In this document: positions 36,081-45,635 of the stretch, piece after piece
Numbering within the stretch: position 1 is the first letter of the stretch
Layout of the letters: each line of letters begins with the position of its first letter
Notes under the pieces: generated by a model
Databases searched by the model: none
Told to the model about the DNA's origin: nothing
What the model saw: only the letters and a program-made list of their open reading frames with translations
NCBI RefSeq assembly: GCF_000092065.1
Contig: NC_009357.1
Coordinates: 186,001-250,000 of the forward strand
Length of the DNA: 64,000 bases
Source of the DNA: Ostreococcus lucimarinus CCE9901
Lineage: Eukaryota; Chlorophyta; Mamiellophyceae; Mamiellales; Bathycoccaceae
Direction of reading: 5' to 3'
Position numbers and translations under genes: made by a program

Positions 36081-37059
36081 ATGTTCTCATCGCGCGCTCT
36101 ACGCATCATCGGATTACTTCTTTTCGCCATCGCCGTCGCGCCCGTCGACGCCGTGGTTTACTACGGTGCGTTTCGTCTCGACCGTCGCGCCGCGCGAGAT
36201 ACTAACAGACAGTTTTCTTCGGGTGCCCACAGGTGGCTACACGTACGGCGAAGACGGCTTTCAAACGTACGGCGGGGCCGCCGTCGTGCGTCCCGGCATT
36301 CGTCCACGTCGTTACCGCTACGGACGCAAGCTTTTACAACAAGACAAGAAGTGCAAGACGATGCTCGACGTCGTCGAAAGCCTCCCGCAACTGAGCTCGC
36401 TCAAAGAAGCCATCAAAGATTTACCGAAAATCCGCGACGCCCTGAACAACTCGACTGCCCAGGACACGTTTTTCGCACCATCGAACGAGGCCATCGCATC
36501 GTTGACGCTATGGGGCGGGTTCGATGATTTCAAACGCGGGCTCGAGGGCATGTTTTCGTCCGACGAGATCAAAGCTCTGGTCGTCGCGTATCACGCGATT
36601 CCGGATCAAAAGTTGAATTGGGGTCAACTTCGCGCCAAGGCGGCAAAGGGTGAGTTCTTACCCACCGCTCTTTCGAAGATTTTCCCTGATTCCAGCGCCG
36701 CGCTGGAGGTGAGCTGGTGGAAAGGGGACATCTTTCTCAAGGGCGTCGGCTCCGAGGCTAAAATCTCCGCCGCCGACATCCCCGCGTGCGGATCCATCGT
36801 GCACGTGATCGACGGCGTCTTGCTCCCTCTCGATGGCGACGGTGAACTCTCTGACGAACAAAAAGCCCGCATCGAAGCCGCGCGAATAGCTTTGGGCGGC
36901 AAAGATGAAGAACCGGGCGACGCGCCCGCGCCCGCGCCCGACGCAGCGCCCGCGCCCGCGCCCGCGGAAGTCTTTCCAGACGACATCGAAGAGCTCGACG
37001 TGGACTACCCCATGGAAGACCAGTACGGTGAGGCACCCGCGCCCGCACCCGCGCCCTAG
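36081..37059 (+). CDS. Secreted fasciclin (FAS1) domain protein
   Basis: Two exons, 36081-36165 and 36233-37059, giving 303 residues. Exon 1 encodes a signal peptide (MFSSRALRIIGLLLFAIAV...). The 67-base intron has GTGCGT, a perfect TACTAAC branch site (36200-36206) and CACAG. The FAS1 domain spans about residues 65-225: KTMLDVVESLPQLSSLKEAI, DTFFAPSNEAIASL (H1 box) and GSIVHVIDGVLLP (H2 box). The C-terminus is an acidic and Ala-Pro-rich tail (APAPAPDAAPAPAPAE), like arabinogalactan-type linkers. A cell-surface or secreted adhesion role is likely. No GPI signal is visible after the AP tail. Confidence 0.9.
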
Positions 37060-37198
37060 GGACCGACTCAAGACTCAAGACTCAAGACTCAAGACTCGAG
37101 ACGATTTTACGACGACTTTTACCGCGAGCGCGCGACGACGCCGCTCTCTGAATGACACAAACTCTACCGTTTACCCAATCACAAACTAAAAGACTACG

Positions 37199-37314
37199 TC
37201 ACGGCGAACCCGGCGGCGGCGGCGGCACGTCCACGGCGCCCATCGGCGCGAATCCGATCCCCGACGGCGGCGGCGGCACGTCCACGGCGCCCATCGGCGC
37301 GAATCCGATCCCCG

Positions 37315-37348
<34 letters not shown>

Positions 37349-37966
37349 TCGCCCCGCGCCCCACTCCGTCGGCGGCTCCCCCGGCGGCGGCGGCGGCGGC
37401 GCTTCCTCCTCCTCCGTCTCCCCCCTCCCTCCCGGCGGTTTCGGCGGCACGTCTTCCACCGTCCACGGCTCCACCGCGAACTCGATCTCGTCCCCGCCCC
37501 TCGCGCCCTCCGGCGCCGTCACCGTCACCACCGGCCCGTTTGGAAAAATCTGCGCCCGCGTCTCCCCCCCCGCCCACGCCGTCGGCAGCCGCACCCGCGC
37601 GAACCGCCGTCCATCGTGTTTTTCAAGATCCAAATCGCACGGATCTCCCATCGGCGCCGCCGGGATCCCCGTGATCGTCGCCCGTCCCGCGCGCGCCGCG
37701 CGCGTCCCGCTCGCCGTCCCGCGCGCGCTCCCCCGCGCGCTCGTCAGCCGCAGCGCCGTCGCGCGCAGCGCCGGCGCGCCTCGCGCGCGTCCCGTCGTCG
37801 CCGTCGCCGTCGCCGTCGTCGTCTCGCGCGCGCGCGTCCCATCGCGCGCGTCCTCGTCGCGCGTCTTCGTCGTCGCGCGCGCCGTCTTCGTCGATCGCCG
37901 CGCTGACGCGTCGCGCGTCAGCGCGTCGAAGTACGCCTCGCGCTTCCGTCGCAGGTCGTCCGACAT
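37199..37966 (-). CDS. Pro-rich protein with small beta-domain, unknown function
   Basis: 255 residues. N-terminus basic and Thr/Ala-rich; middle segment (about 115-170) contains FARVRLPTAWAGGETRA, then VVTVTAPEGARGGDEIEFAV, a repeated pattern seen in many algal proteins with V-x-x-P-x-G-x-x-x-G-x-x-x-x-V units. The C-terminal third is Pro-rich with a 17-residue unit (SGIGFAPMGAVDVPPPP) present twice and polyproline runs that could bind profilin, WW or SH3 partners. The frame has a good ATG and a stop. Its antisense frame is also open over part of this stretch, a by-product of composition. Expression should be confirmed. Confidence 0.55.
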
Positions 37967-38170
37967 CGCGCGCGCGCTCGGCGACGGCGCGCGCGTCGCG
38001 CGATGCGGCGCGTCACTTCGCGCCGCGACGCGATTCGAATCGATTCGATTCGCGTCGCGCGACGCGCGCGACGCGACGCGACGGAGCGGTCGACGCGCGC
38101 GACATAGAGACGCGATCGATCGACGGGACGACGCGCGACGCGAGGCGAGGCGTCGACGAATCCGCGAGAC

Positions 38171-38202
38171 GATCGATCGATCGATCGATCGATCGATCGA
38201 TC
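38171..38202 (+). repeat. (GATC)8 tetranucleotide microsatellite
   Basis: Eight perfect GATC units in the leader of the coiled-coil membrane protein gene, ending 23 bases before its ATG. Confidence 0.95.
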
Positions 38203-38225
38203 ATCTTGCGAACGGAATCTTCGGG

Positions 38226-39965
38226 ATGGGGACGCGGCGGCGCGCGCGATGGACGACGGCGACGGTGATGGCGTGCGCGATGATGGTGATGGCGACGGTG
38301 ACGGTCGGCGGCGCGCGGGCGCAGACGTGCGAGGCGGGGTGCGCGCCGGAGAGGGAGGCGCGGGACGCGGCGAGGCGAAGCGCGACGCTGGCGCGAGAGC
38401 GAGACGCGATTAAAAGCGATTACGATGGGTTGACGAAGGATTTGGAGCGAGCGAGGCGAGAGGCGAAGGAGGCGGTGCGAGCGGCGACGGCGCGGGCGAC
38501 GGCGGCGGAGAGTGAGAGGGATCGGGCGAAGGCGGACGGGGAGAGGCGAAGGAGCGACGCGGAGACGATGGAGAAGCGACTCGAGCAGACGATGAAGGAA
38601 TTGGACAAGGTGAGGAGCAGCGAATCGAGGCGAGTGACGATGTTGGAAGAACAGGTGCAACTCGCGGAAGAGGCGTGGGTGCCGATTTGGCTTCAACGTC
38701 GCGCGGAGCCGGTGACGAAGCGGGCCAAGGAAGCGGTCGAGATTGGGAAGAAGACCACGGCGCAAGCCGTCAAGTTGGGTCAAGAGAAGACGGCGCAAGC
38801 GGTGGAGTTCGGCAAGGAAAATATCCCCAAGGTTGTTCAAGCGGTTGAGAAGCAAACGAAGAAAGTGGTGGAGGTGAGTAAGGAACAGACGGCGAAAGTC
38901 GTCAACGCCGCCAACGAGCGCATCCCGCACGTGGTGAACGCCGGGAAAGAACAAACCGCCAAGCTCGTGAACGCGGGTAAAGGCGTCGTGGACGGCGTCT
39001 CTAAGACGGTCGGTCAGATTCCGAAAAAGGTCAAGGTTCTCAAAGAACTCAAGCAAGACTTCAAGGAGGCTAAAGCTATTCACGAAAAGAAGCTGAAGAC
39101 GGGCAAGCCGCAGAAGAAGTATCCGCAAAAGTTTTCGACACGACAAGCCGTTCGCGCGCTCGAGCTCACGACCGAAGCCAAGAGTCTCTGGCGTGTCGTT
39201 ACGGCGAAAATATCCGCGGCGGGGTTCCTCAGAGGAATTTTTACCTTGGTTAAGGACGAGTTCAATCGCATTTTCAACGCCGTGAAGAAGTCGTACCGCG
39301 AACGTTTCATCCCGTTCACGCAAACCGTACGAGCGTTCACGGCCAAGCACGTTGGGATCAAGCTCGCCACACTAATTCTTGGGCTTCCGACCGACGTTCT
39401 TCAGAAGATTCCTTTCAACTTGTCCTCGTACGGTGTCGAGAAGCTTTCGGTGAAGATTGCCGACGGAATTTGGACAGTCATCGTGAGCATTTTTGTCATT
39501 GCGATTCTGCGCGACATTTTCATCATCCCTGAAAACAGCTACGCCGCGACGTACTCTTTCATGAAAGTTCCCGAAGAGAACGGTGTTGACGTCCTCATTC
39601 GTTTGCCGCGCGTGGAGAGCATGGATGAGGTCGATTTCCAATTCGATCAAACGTTCAACCAAATCACCATCGACGCCGAGCAAGCGGGGCACAGCGAGCT
39701 TATCGTCGTGCCCAAGTGCAAGATTGGCGTCAAACGATGGGCCAAGCCTTCCCCAATTTTTTTGGAAGGTGAAGAGGTTGTGCTCGTCGAACTTCGTCCC
39801 GTCGGCTCTGGAAGAGATCGCTCCTCCATCGCAGACACTCAGCCACCGCGCGCGCCGTCAGCTCTGTTTCAGCCGTTTGCGCCGGTGACGAAGCGCGCCG
39901 CGCCCAAGAAAAAGGCATCAGCGGACAAAGTCACCACGGCTCGTACGTCGAGAAGCCGACGCTAA
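38226..39965 (+). CDS. Signal-anchored coiled-coil protein with LEA/apolipoprotein-like repeats and a C-terminal beta-domain
   Basis: 579 residues. The N-terminus looks like a signal peptide (MACAMMVMATVTVGGARA). Residues about 45-150 are a charged coiled coil with a run of Arg/Ala/Glu. Residues about 160-260 contain 11-residue-like repeats (TKRAKEAVEIGKKTTAQAVK, GKEQTAKLVNAGKG), amphipathic helices like LEA or perilipin-type proteins. A hydrophobic segment IWTVIVSIFVIAILRDIFII (about 415-434) is a likely transmembrane helix. It is followed by a beta-rich domain (NGVDVLIRLPRVESMDEVDF...) reminiscent of HSP20/CS folds, and a basic tail. I do not recognise the family. A lipid-droplet, thylakoid or secretory membrane role is conceivable. 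Confidence 0.75.
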   Translation: MGTRRRARWTTATVMACAMMVMATVTVGGARAQTCEAGCAPEREARDAARRSATLARERDAIKSDYDGLTKDLERARREAKEAVRAATARATAAESERDRAKADGERRRSDAETMEKRLEQTMKELDKVRSSESRRVTMLEEQVQLAEEAWVPIWLQRRAEPVTKRAKEAVEIGKKTTAQAVKLGQEKTAQAVEFGKENIPKVVQAVEKQTKKVVEVSKEQTAKVVNAANERIPHVVNAGKEQTAKLVNAGKGVVDGVSKTVGQIPKKVKVLKELKQDFKEAKAIHEKKLKTGKPQKKYPQKFSTRQAVRALELTTEAKSLWRVVTAKISAAGFLRGIFTLVKDEFNRIFNAVKKSYRERFIPFTQTVRAFTAKHVGIKLATLILGLPTDVLQKIPFNLSSYGVEKLSVKIADGIWTVIVSIFVIAILRDIFIIPENSYAATYSFMKVPEENGVDVLIRLPRVESMDEVDFQFDQTFNQITIDAEQAGHSELIVVPKCKIGVKRWAKPSPIFLEGEEVVLVELRPVGSGRDRSSIADTQPPRAPSALFQPFAPVTKRAAPKKKASADKVTTARTSRSRR

Positions 39966-40022
39966 ATAAAATTTTAATTAACATTCCATTTCTACAGCTG
40001 CTGTAAGCTCTACTGCTATTCG

Positions 40023-41180
40023 CTACGTTGTTGCCCGTCTCGCGTTTTCGTGCTTGAGCTGGCTCGCGACGAGCTTCCGAATGCTCGCGCTCTCTTTGAT
40101 CAGAAACGAGTCATCGCGGTCGTTTTGGTGTCGCGTCATCACTTTTTTGACGACTTTTTGCTCCACGATGCTCGCCAAAGCTGCCTCGCACGCGCCCGTG
40201 TCGACGAGAAGTTGCACGTAATCGCAACACAGCTTCCTCACCGCGACTTCTACTGCTGAGTGAGTTATCTTCTTACCGGCGACTTCGTTAATTGGCTCAT
40301 CGATACGCGTCGCGGCGTCGCACGCTTCGTCGAGCGCTTCGCTCTCTTCCGCGTCGACGTCCTCTTCTCCGCCAACCTCGACTTTGACTTCGTCCACGTT
40401 GGCAGCACGATGCGCCGAGCCGTCGCGATGCTTGCAAGCAGCGATGAAAAATTCGACCGCTTCATCTCCTCTCACGGTTGAACATCGCGTGAGATCGATA
40501 TCGTTCGCCGCCGAGCACTCGTAGTCTTGCTTCAGCGCTCCAGGCTCCGCTTTCGCCGATTCACCACCGCGCAACATCAGTTGCGCGCTCAAATTCCTAT
40601 ACGTCGCCTTGCTCGTCGCCTTTGCGTGCAATTTCATCTCTTCCTTCACCGCCTCCTCGACCGCCGATTTACGCTCATCTGGATGTGCAGATATCCACGC
40701 TTCGCTCACGCGCTCCCTGACTCCGACGTTCGCCCGACTGCGAAGCTTTCTCGCCGCGAGCGCGTTCAGAAATCGCTGTCGCACCGCTCGCGGCACCTTC
40801 GCCGGCGCTCGCATCGAAAACGCCTGCGTCACCATCGGCCGTTCGCTCTCCGGTAAATGCATCAATAATTTCGCATCCTCCTTCGCCCACGCCTCGGCGT
40901 CGACCGCGTTCGGCGTCGACGGCGCCGTCGACGGCGCCCGCGCCGGCGCCGCCGTCCCGCGCGCGCCGTCGTCCGCCGCCCGCGCCGCCGCCCGGCGATC
41001 TCCCGGCGGACGAAACGGCGCGTCTTTGCGCTCGCGCGTGAGTTCTTCGAGCGGGACGAACGTCCGTCGTCGACCGAGCGGTTGAACGCCGTCGACGTCG
41101 CGCGTCGACGCGTCGGCGTCGTCGGAGGAAGATTCTGCGAGCGCCGCGGCGCGCGCCAAGATGGCCTCGCGACGGCTCAT
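40023..41180 (-). CDS. Unrecognised 385-residue protein
   Basis: Starts MSRREAILARAAALAESSS at 41180. N-terminal 115 residues are disordered and Ala/Pro-rich. A helical region follows (about 110-210) with RERVSEAWISAHPDERKSAVEEA. The acidic linker (VGGEEDVDAEESEALDE) leads to a compact C-terminal helical domain: SAVEVAVRKLCCDYVQLLVD, VEQKVVKKVMTRHQNDRDD and SFLIKESASIRKLVASQL. The last segment has the look of a conserved protein-interaction domain, but I cannot name it. Basic patches suggest a nuclear protein. It lies in tandem behind the ABC1 kinase gene on the same strand (168-base gap). Confidence 0.7.
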   Translation of the reverse strand: MSRREAILARAAALAESSSDDADASTRDVDGVQPLGRRRTFVPLEELTRERKDAPFRPPGDRRAAARAADDGARGTAAPARAPSTAPSTPNAVDAEAWAKEDAKLLMHLPESERPMVTQAFSMRAPAKVPRAVRQRFLNALAARKLRSRANVGVRERVSEAWISAHPDERKSAVEEAVKEEMKLHAKATSKATYRNLSAQLMLRGGESAKAEPGALKQDYECSAANDIDLTRCSTVRGDEAVEFFIAACKHRDGSAHRAANVDEVKVEVGGEEDVDAEESEALDEACDAATRIDEPINEVAGKKITHSAVEVAVRKLCCDYVQLLVDTGACEAALASIVEQKVVKKVMTRHQNDRDDSFLIKESASIRKLVASQLKHENARRATT

Positions 41181-41348
41181 CGTCCTCGACGCGACGAAAC
41201 GGTCCAAGGTGCTCGCGCGCGGCGCATGTTCGCGCGCGCGTTCGCGCGCGACGCGCGACGCGGCGTTAAATGAAGGGTTGAATGATTTACTACAACTTTC
41301 CTACGCCGCGCCGCGAGACGCGGAGTGGCTCGCTAAAGAATTAAATCG

Positions 41349-43637
41349 CTATTTTGAAGGCTGGGGCCTCGTGAGCTCGTGCAAGAAGCGCCTCGCGAGC
41401 TCCTTCGCGTCCGATACCGCGGTGTGTCCTTCGGTGCGACGGTTGGCGCGCAAAACGTTGAGGCGTTGACAGGCGAAGCGCTTCGAGTCGCGAGCGACGC
41501 GAAGCGTCTCGACGTCGAGCGCGGCTCGACCGAGCACGGGGATCCAAAGGTCCGGGTTGTCACCTAACGCGATGATGGTCGATCGAATGGCGTCGATGGC
41601 GTTGTCGACGGTGAACGCATCGTCGGACGAACTTTCGCCATCGCGACGCGCGTCGCGAGCGAGGAGCGTTTCGAGCGCGGCGACGAAATCATCGATGAGT
41701 TTCTGACGAGTCGACTCGCCTCGTTCGCTCAACAAAAATTTGAGCGCGTCCTCCATCGCCACTTTCGTCGCTCGACGAGCCTCTTCTTCGCCATTTTCGG
41801 TCGCGCGCTCGCCCGACACGAGCTCGGTGATACCAACGACGGTTTTCTCGAGCGCTTGACGGAAATCAGATTTCGCCGTCGCGTCGGACGACGCCATCGG
41901 CGTCGTCTCGACACCGTACGCGCGAATGAGGCGTACTAAGCGCTTGTAACGAATGGATCCATCATCCGACAGCAATAATCTTCGCAGACTTTCTCGCATT
42001 TCGGGACTTCGATCGCTCAAAACTCGAGACAGTACGAAGGGATAACTCCTGTCCACGACGCGAAACGACGGGTCGATGGTCGTCGCCGTGCCTTCCAATG
42101 CCGCGAGCGCACGCAGAATGCGCGAAAAGTACGGCGGCAGTCTGAATCCATGTTTCATCAGTGCCGTGGATAACTGGGAGACGACGCCCATGAAATCGTT
42201 GCTGTTACGAACCTTGGTCGTGCTCTCGCCCGCGAAGACGGATCGCAGCGCCTCCTCCGCCGCCGCGCGGTCGACGTTTGGGGGGAGAAAATCCATGACT
42301 TTCAAGTCATCTACCAATCCCCGCGCGTCGCGATTGACGAACCCGATCAATCCGCGAACCATCGCTCGTCTGGTCTCGATCGGGACCTCCACCGTCATGC
42401 CGAAATCGAGATACGTCAAACCGCCGTTTTCGGCGACTAACAGGTTACCCGGATGCGGGTCGGTGTGCATGAATCCAGAACTCAGTAACTGATGGAGAGA
42501 CGCGCGCAAGCCTCGATCGAGGACTTCTTTCGGGGTGATCCCTCGCGATTGCATCAGCGACACGTCCGTCAAACGCAAGCCTTGCACCCACTCCATGGTC
42601 AGCACCGTGGGCGTGCTCAGAAAGTCGACGACGCGAGGCGCGTACACCAAACCCGCGAGTCCGACCCCGGCGTCGCCATTCGCGGCATACATCTCTCGAA
42701 ACCGCTCGCAACTCTCCGCCTCCTTGCTATAATCCATTTCCTCGAATATTCTCCCCACGAGCTCGTCCACGATGCCCACAACATCGCTCTTAAAGTTCCT
42801 CCACTTGCCGACGACGCCCACAAAGCGCCGCAAAATCACCGCGTCCAACGCCACGAGCTCGGCCAATCCCGGACGTTGAAGCTTAATCGCCACCTCGTGC
42901 CCCCCCGGAAGCGTCGCGCGGTACACTTGCGCGAGCGACGCCGCCGCCACGGGCGTTGGCTCAAACTTCTCGAAGAAATCAATCGAAATCCCGAGCTCGC
43001 GCTCGAGCGTCTCCAGACTCGTCGCCAAATCCGACGGCGGCAGCGCGTCCTGCAATTTCGCCAGCTCCTCCACGTACTCCACCGGAAACACGTCCGCGCG
43101 CGTCGACATCACCTGTCCCAATTTTATGTACGCCGGCCCGAGCCTCGTGAGCGTCTCCGTGAACGCTCGCGCGCGCCTTCTCCGCTCCCCCGCGCGCGCC
43201 GCGACGCCCAGCCCGATCGCCCCCAGCTCGTACCCCACCACCATCGCCCTCGCCAGCACCCGCAGCGGCCGTCTCGCGAACCACGCCTCGAACGCCTCGA
43301 CGTCGTACCGCAGCGCTCGTCGCCACGGCGCGCGCGCCTCCGTCGCCGTCGTCGTCCCCCGCGCGTCGTCGCCGCTCGTCGACGTCGTCCCGCCGTCCCG
43401 TCGCCGCGCCGCGCGCGCGTCGTCCACGAGCGCGCGCGCGCGCGCCAGCGCCGCCTCGCTCGCCCGCGCGCCGTCGTCGGCGCGCGCGCGCGCGCGTCTC
43501 GCGTCTCGCGCGCGCGCGCCGCCGTCGTCGTCGTCGTCGCGCGCCGTGCCACGCATCGCCGTCGTCATCGTTCGCGCGTCGCGCGCCGTCGCGCCGTTCC
43601 GCGCGAGCGCCGCGACGCGCCCGCGCGCGCGCATCAT
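41349..43637 (-). CDS. ABC1/UbiB-family atypical kinase (ABC1K), probably plastid
   Basis: 762 residues. The first about 120 are Arg/Ala/Asp-rich, including a probable plastid transit peptide. The ABC1 kinase core has the family-defining KxGQ motif (YIKLGQVMSTRADVFP), the Ala-rich loop AAASLAQVY, a lysine in VAIKLQRPG, LTMEWVQGLRLTDVSLM, catalytic HTDPHPGNLL and DFGM. Members regulate prenylquinone metabolism and plastoglobules in plastids, or coenzyme Q synthesis in mitochondria. The C-terminal 200 residues are helical and not specific. Two adjacent ATGs open the frame. It is divergent from the rhodanese gene; start codons are 64 bases apart. Confidence 0.9.
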   Translation of the reverse strand: MMRARGRVAALARNGATARDARTMTTAMRGTARDDDDDGGARARDARRARARADDGARASEAALARARALVDDARAARRRDGGTTSTSGDDARGTTTATEARAPWRRALRYDVEAFEAWFARRPLRVLARAMVVGYELGAIGLGVAARAGERRRRARAFTETLTRLGPAYIKLGQVMSTRADVFPVEYVEELAKLQDALPPSDLATSLETLERELGISIDFFEKFEPTPVAAASLAQVYRATLPGGHEVAIKLQRPGLAELVALDAVILRRFVGVVGKWRNFKSDVVGIVDELVGRIFEEMDYSKEAESCERFREMYAANGDAGVGLAGLVYAPRVVDFLSTPTVLTMEWVQGLRLTDVSLMQSRGITPKEVLDRGLRASLHQLLSSGFMHTDPHPGNLLVAENGGLTYLDFGMTVEVPIETRRAMVRGLIGFVNRDARGLVDDLKVMDFLPPNVDRAAAEEALRSVFAGESTTKVRNSNDFMGVVSQLSTALMKHGFRLPPYFSRILRALAALEGTATTIDPSFRVVDRSYPFVLSRVLSDRSPEMRESLRRLLLSDDGSIRYKRLVRLIRAYGVETTPMASSDATAKSDFRQALEKTVVGITELVSGERATENGEEEARRATKVAMEDALKFLLSERGESTRQKLIDDFVAALETLLARDARRDGESSSDDAFTVDNAIDAIRSTIIALGDNPDLWIPVLGRAALDVETLRVARDSKRFACQRLNVLRANRRTEGHTAVSDAKELARRFLHELTRPQPSK

Positions 43638-43701
43638 CGCGCGCGCCGTTTGTCACCCCTCGCGCGTCGCCGCGCCGGCCATCGTGAATGCGCGCGCGTC
43701 A

Positions 43702-44484
43702 ATGCGGGCCGTCCCGCGCGCCGTCCCGAACAATTCGCCGCACCGCGACGCCATGCGCGCGTCGCGCGCGCGTCGCGACGTCGCGATCGCGCCGTCGCGT
43801 CGCCGACGTCGCGCCGGCCATCGTCGCGCGACGGACGCCGACGGATTCTGGATCCCGGGGCCGTTCTTAAGACCCGAGGGATCGCCCGCGAGCGAGTCGT
43901 GCACCGGGCCGACGGTGTGGCGATTGATGCAGACGGAGCTCGCGGAGAGCGGACTCGAGCAGATCGCGCCGTCGCGCGCGCGCGCGATGGCGACGTCGAA
44001 CGGGTGGACGCTGCTCGACGTGCGACCGCGGAGCGATTATCGCGAGAGACACTGCTGGGGCGCGGCGAACGCGCAGTATTATCGAGCGATGGACGCGCGC
44101 GCGCCGGAAAATTGGGGAAAGGCGGCGCTGAGCGCGATGATGTTTCCGGAGCGCGTCGGGAAGGGGTATCTGAACGTGACGGAGAATGAGAATTTTATGG
44201 AGGAGGTGCTGGAGGCGGTGGAGTGGGGGTCGAAACTCATCGTGTACGACGACGCGGGGGGGGTGATCGGGGAGCCGGGAGTGAATTTCGAGAACGGCGT
44301 GCAGACGCCGAGCTTGATGGCGATCTACGAGCTCGCGGCGCGGGGGTGGGGGACGGAAAATTTATTGCACATGGCGGGGGGGCTCGTTTACTGGGACGAG
44401 GTCGACCGCTTCGACTGCGGGGAGATCGACGCGAGCGCGCTCGAAGAGGAGGCGCGAGCCGACGGCGCGAGCGAGGGCTGGTGA
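43702..44484 (+). CDS. Rhodanese-like protein lacking the catalytic cysteine (probable plastid)
   Basis: 260 residues from ATG 43702 (or 243 from 43753). The basic N-terminus fits a transit peptide. The rhodanese fold is visible: GWTLLDVRPRSDYRERHCWGA, then a central insertion, KLIVYDDAGGVIG at the active-site loop, TPSLMAIYELAARGWGTENL and MAGGLVYWDE. In active rhodaneses the loop begins with Cys; here YDDAGG has Asp, so sulfur transfer is unlikely and a scaffold or regulatory role is inferred. Similar inactive rhodanese domains occur in plant chloroplast proteins. It converges on the mitochondrial carrier gene with an 82-base gap. Confidence 0.8.
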   Translation: MRAVPRAVPNNSPHRDAMRASRARRDVAIAPSRRRRRAGHRRATDADGFWIPGPFLRPEGSPASESCTGPTVWRLMQTELAESGLEQIAPSRARAMATSNGWTLLDVRPRSDYRERHCWGAANAQYYRAMDARAPENWGKAALSAMMFPERVGKGYLNVTENENFMEEVLEAVEWGSKLIVYDDAGGVIGEPGVNFENGVQTPSLMAIYELAARGWGTENLLHMAGGLVYWDEVDRFDCGEIDASALEEEARADGASEGW

Positions 44485-44566
44485 TCGCTAGTGATTAATG
44501 ATATCTATTCAAGCGCTACGTGATCAATCTATTGGAAACTAAACGGCGAGCCGAGCCATCGCGCGC

Positions 44567-45439
44567 TCACCATCCCGACTGCTTGAGCGTCTCGTAAACG
44601 CCAAAGGAAATCGCGGAACCGGGCGCGACCGCGGCGACGCGCGCGCCCGCGCCCGCGAACAATCCACGCGCGCCTTCGCGCTTAAACACGTCTCGTAACA
44701 CCTCACGCAACGACGCCGACGTCGTCGTCTCGAACCGCATCGTCTGCAAGCGCGTCTTGGCCAAATCGAGCGGGTGCGTGAGCGTCGTCGCCGCCGTCGC
44801 CGCCGCCGTCGCGCTCACCGCGCTCACCATCGGCGACGCCTCACCACCGCTCGACTCCAACGCAACGCGCGATCGTTCGTATATCGCAAAGTACGCCGCC
44901 GACCACGGCCACCACACGAAATTCTGCGCCCAGTATCCCCGAAACAGTCCCCGCGCGCCCTCCTCTCGCGCGATGACGCGCGCCGCGTCCACCCAATGTC
45001 TATACCGTCCCATCCTCGCGCGTTCGCCCAGCACGTCTTGCGTCTGCAATCTTTCCTTTATCACGTCCATCGGCGTGTACACCACTCCCGCGAGCGCTTG
45101 CGCCCACATCCCCGTCGCCGCGCTCGCGCTCGCGCTCGTCCCGAACCATCGCGTCCCGCTCTCGTACCCGACGAAGTACGCCCCGCTCGCGAGCGGCGCG
45201 AGCGCCGCGACGGCGCCGAATCCTTTATATAATCCCACCGCGCGCGTTCGTCCGCCCTCGGCGCGCGCGACGGCGCCGCGCGCGCCTCGGACTTGCGCGC
45301 GCGCCTTGAGCGTGTCCATGGGGTGCGTCAAGAAACGCGCCGCGAGCCCGCTGACGGCGCCGCGCGCGCCGTCGGCGAGGACGCCGTCGAGCGCGGACGC
45401 CGCGGCGGGGTCCGCGCCGCGCGCGCGGGCGCTCGACAT
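44567..45439 (-). CDS. Mitochondrial carrier family (SLC25) transporter
   Basis: 290 residues with the three-fold carrier repeat. The signature PxDxxKxR appears as THPMDTLKAR, TPMDVIKERLQTQ and HPLDLAKTRLQTM. Six transmembrane helices are implied. GLYKGFG, GLFRGYWAQN and GLFAGAGAR are the matching (D/E)Gxxxx(K/R)G sites. The sequence around YRHWVDAARVIAREEG is like the S-adenosylmethionine/iron-type carriers (mitoferrin group), but the substrate cannot be set by eye. The ATG at 45439 (MSSARARG) is chosen; the frame continues upstream into non-conserved sequence. Divergent from the CRSH gene with 196 bases between starts. Confidence 0.9.
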   Translation of the reverse strand: MSSARARGADPAAASALDGVLADGARGAVSGLAARFLTHPMDTLKARAQVRGARGAVARAEGGRTRAVGLYKGFGAVAALAPLASGAYFVGYESGTRWFGTSASASAATGMWAQALAGVVYTPMDVIKERLQTQDVLGERARMGRYRHWVDAARVIAREEGARGLFRGYWAQNFVWWPWSAAYFAIYERSRVALESSGGEASPMVSAVSATAAATAATTLTHPLDLAKTRLQTMRFETTTSASLREVLRDVFKREGARGLFAGAGARVAAVAPGSAISFGVYETLKQSGW

Positions 45440-45635
45440 GCGGCGAGCGACGCGCGCCGCGTCCGCGTGTGACGCGTGTGTTGTGTGATAAATACACACA
45501 TCGGTGCTTTTTCGATTAAATACGTAAAGTAGGGTTTACGTGGTGCGTCGACGTCGATGCGTCGCGCGCTTATCCGGCGCGCGCCGCAGACGACGACGCG
45601 CGCGCGCCACGCGAGCGGCGCGCGACGCGGCGCAC

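Noticed and set aside
37152-38225. N-terminal extension of the 38226 gene
   Set aside because: The longer frame runs antisense through the Pro-rich gene and a GATC microsatellite; a signal peptide begins at 38226.
42492-44189. 565-codon plus-strand frame
   Set aside because: Antisense to the ABC1 kinase and out of frame with the rhodanese protein; His/Arg-rich mirror of a real gene.
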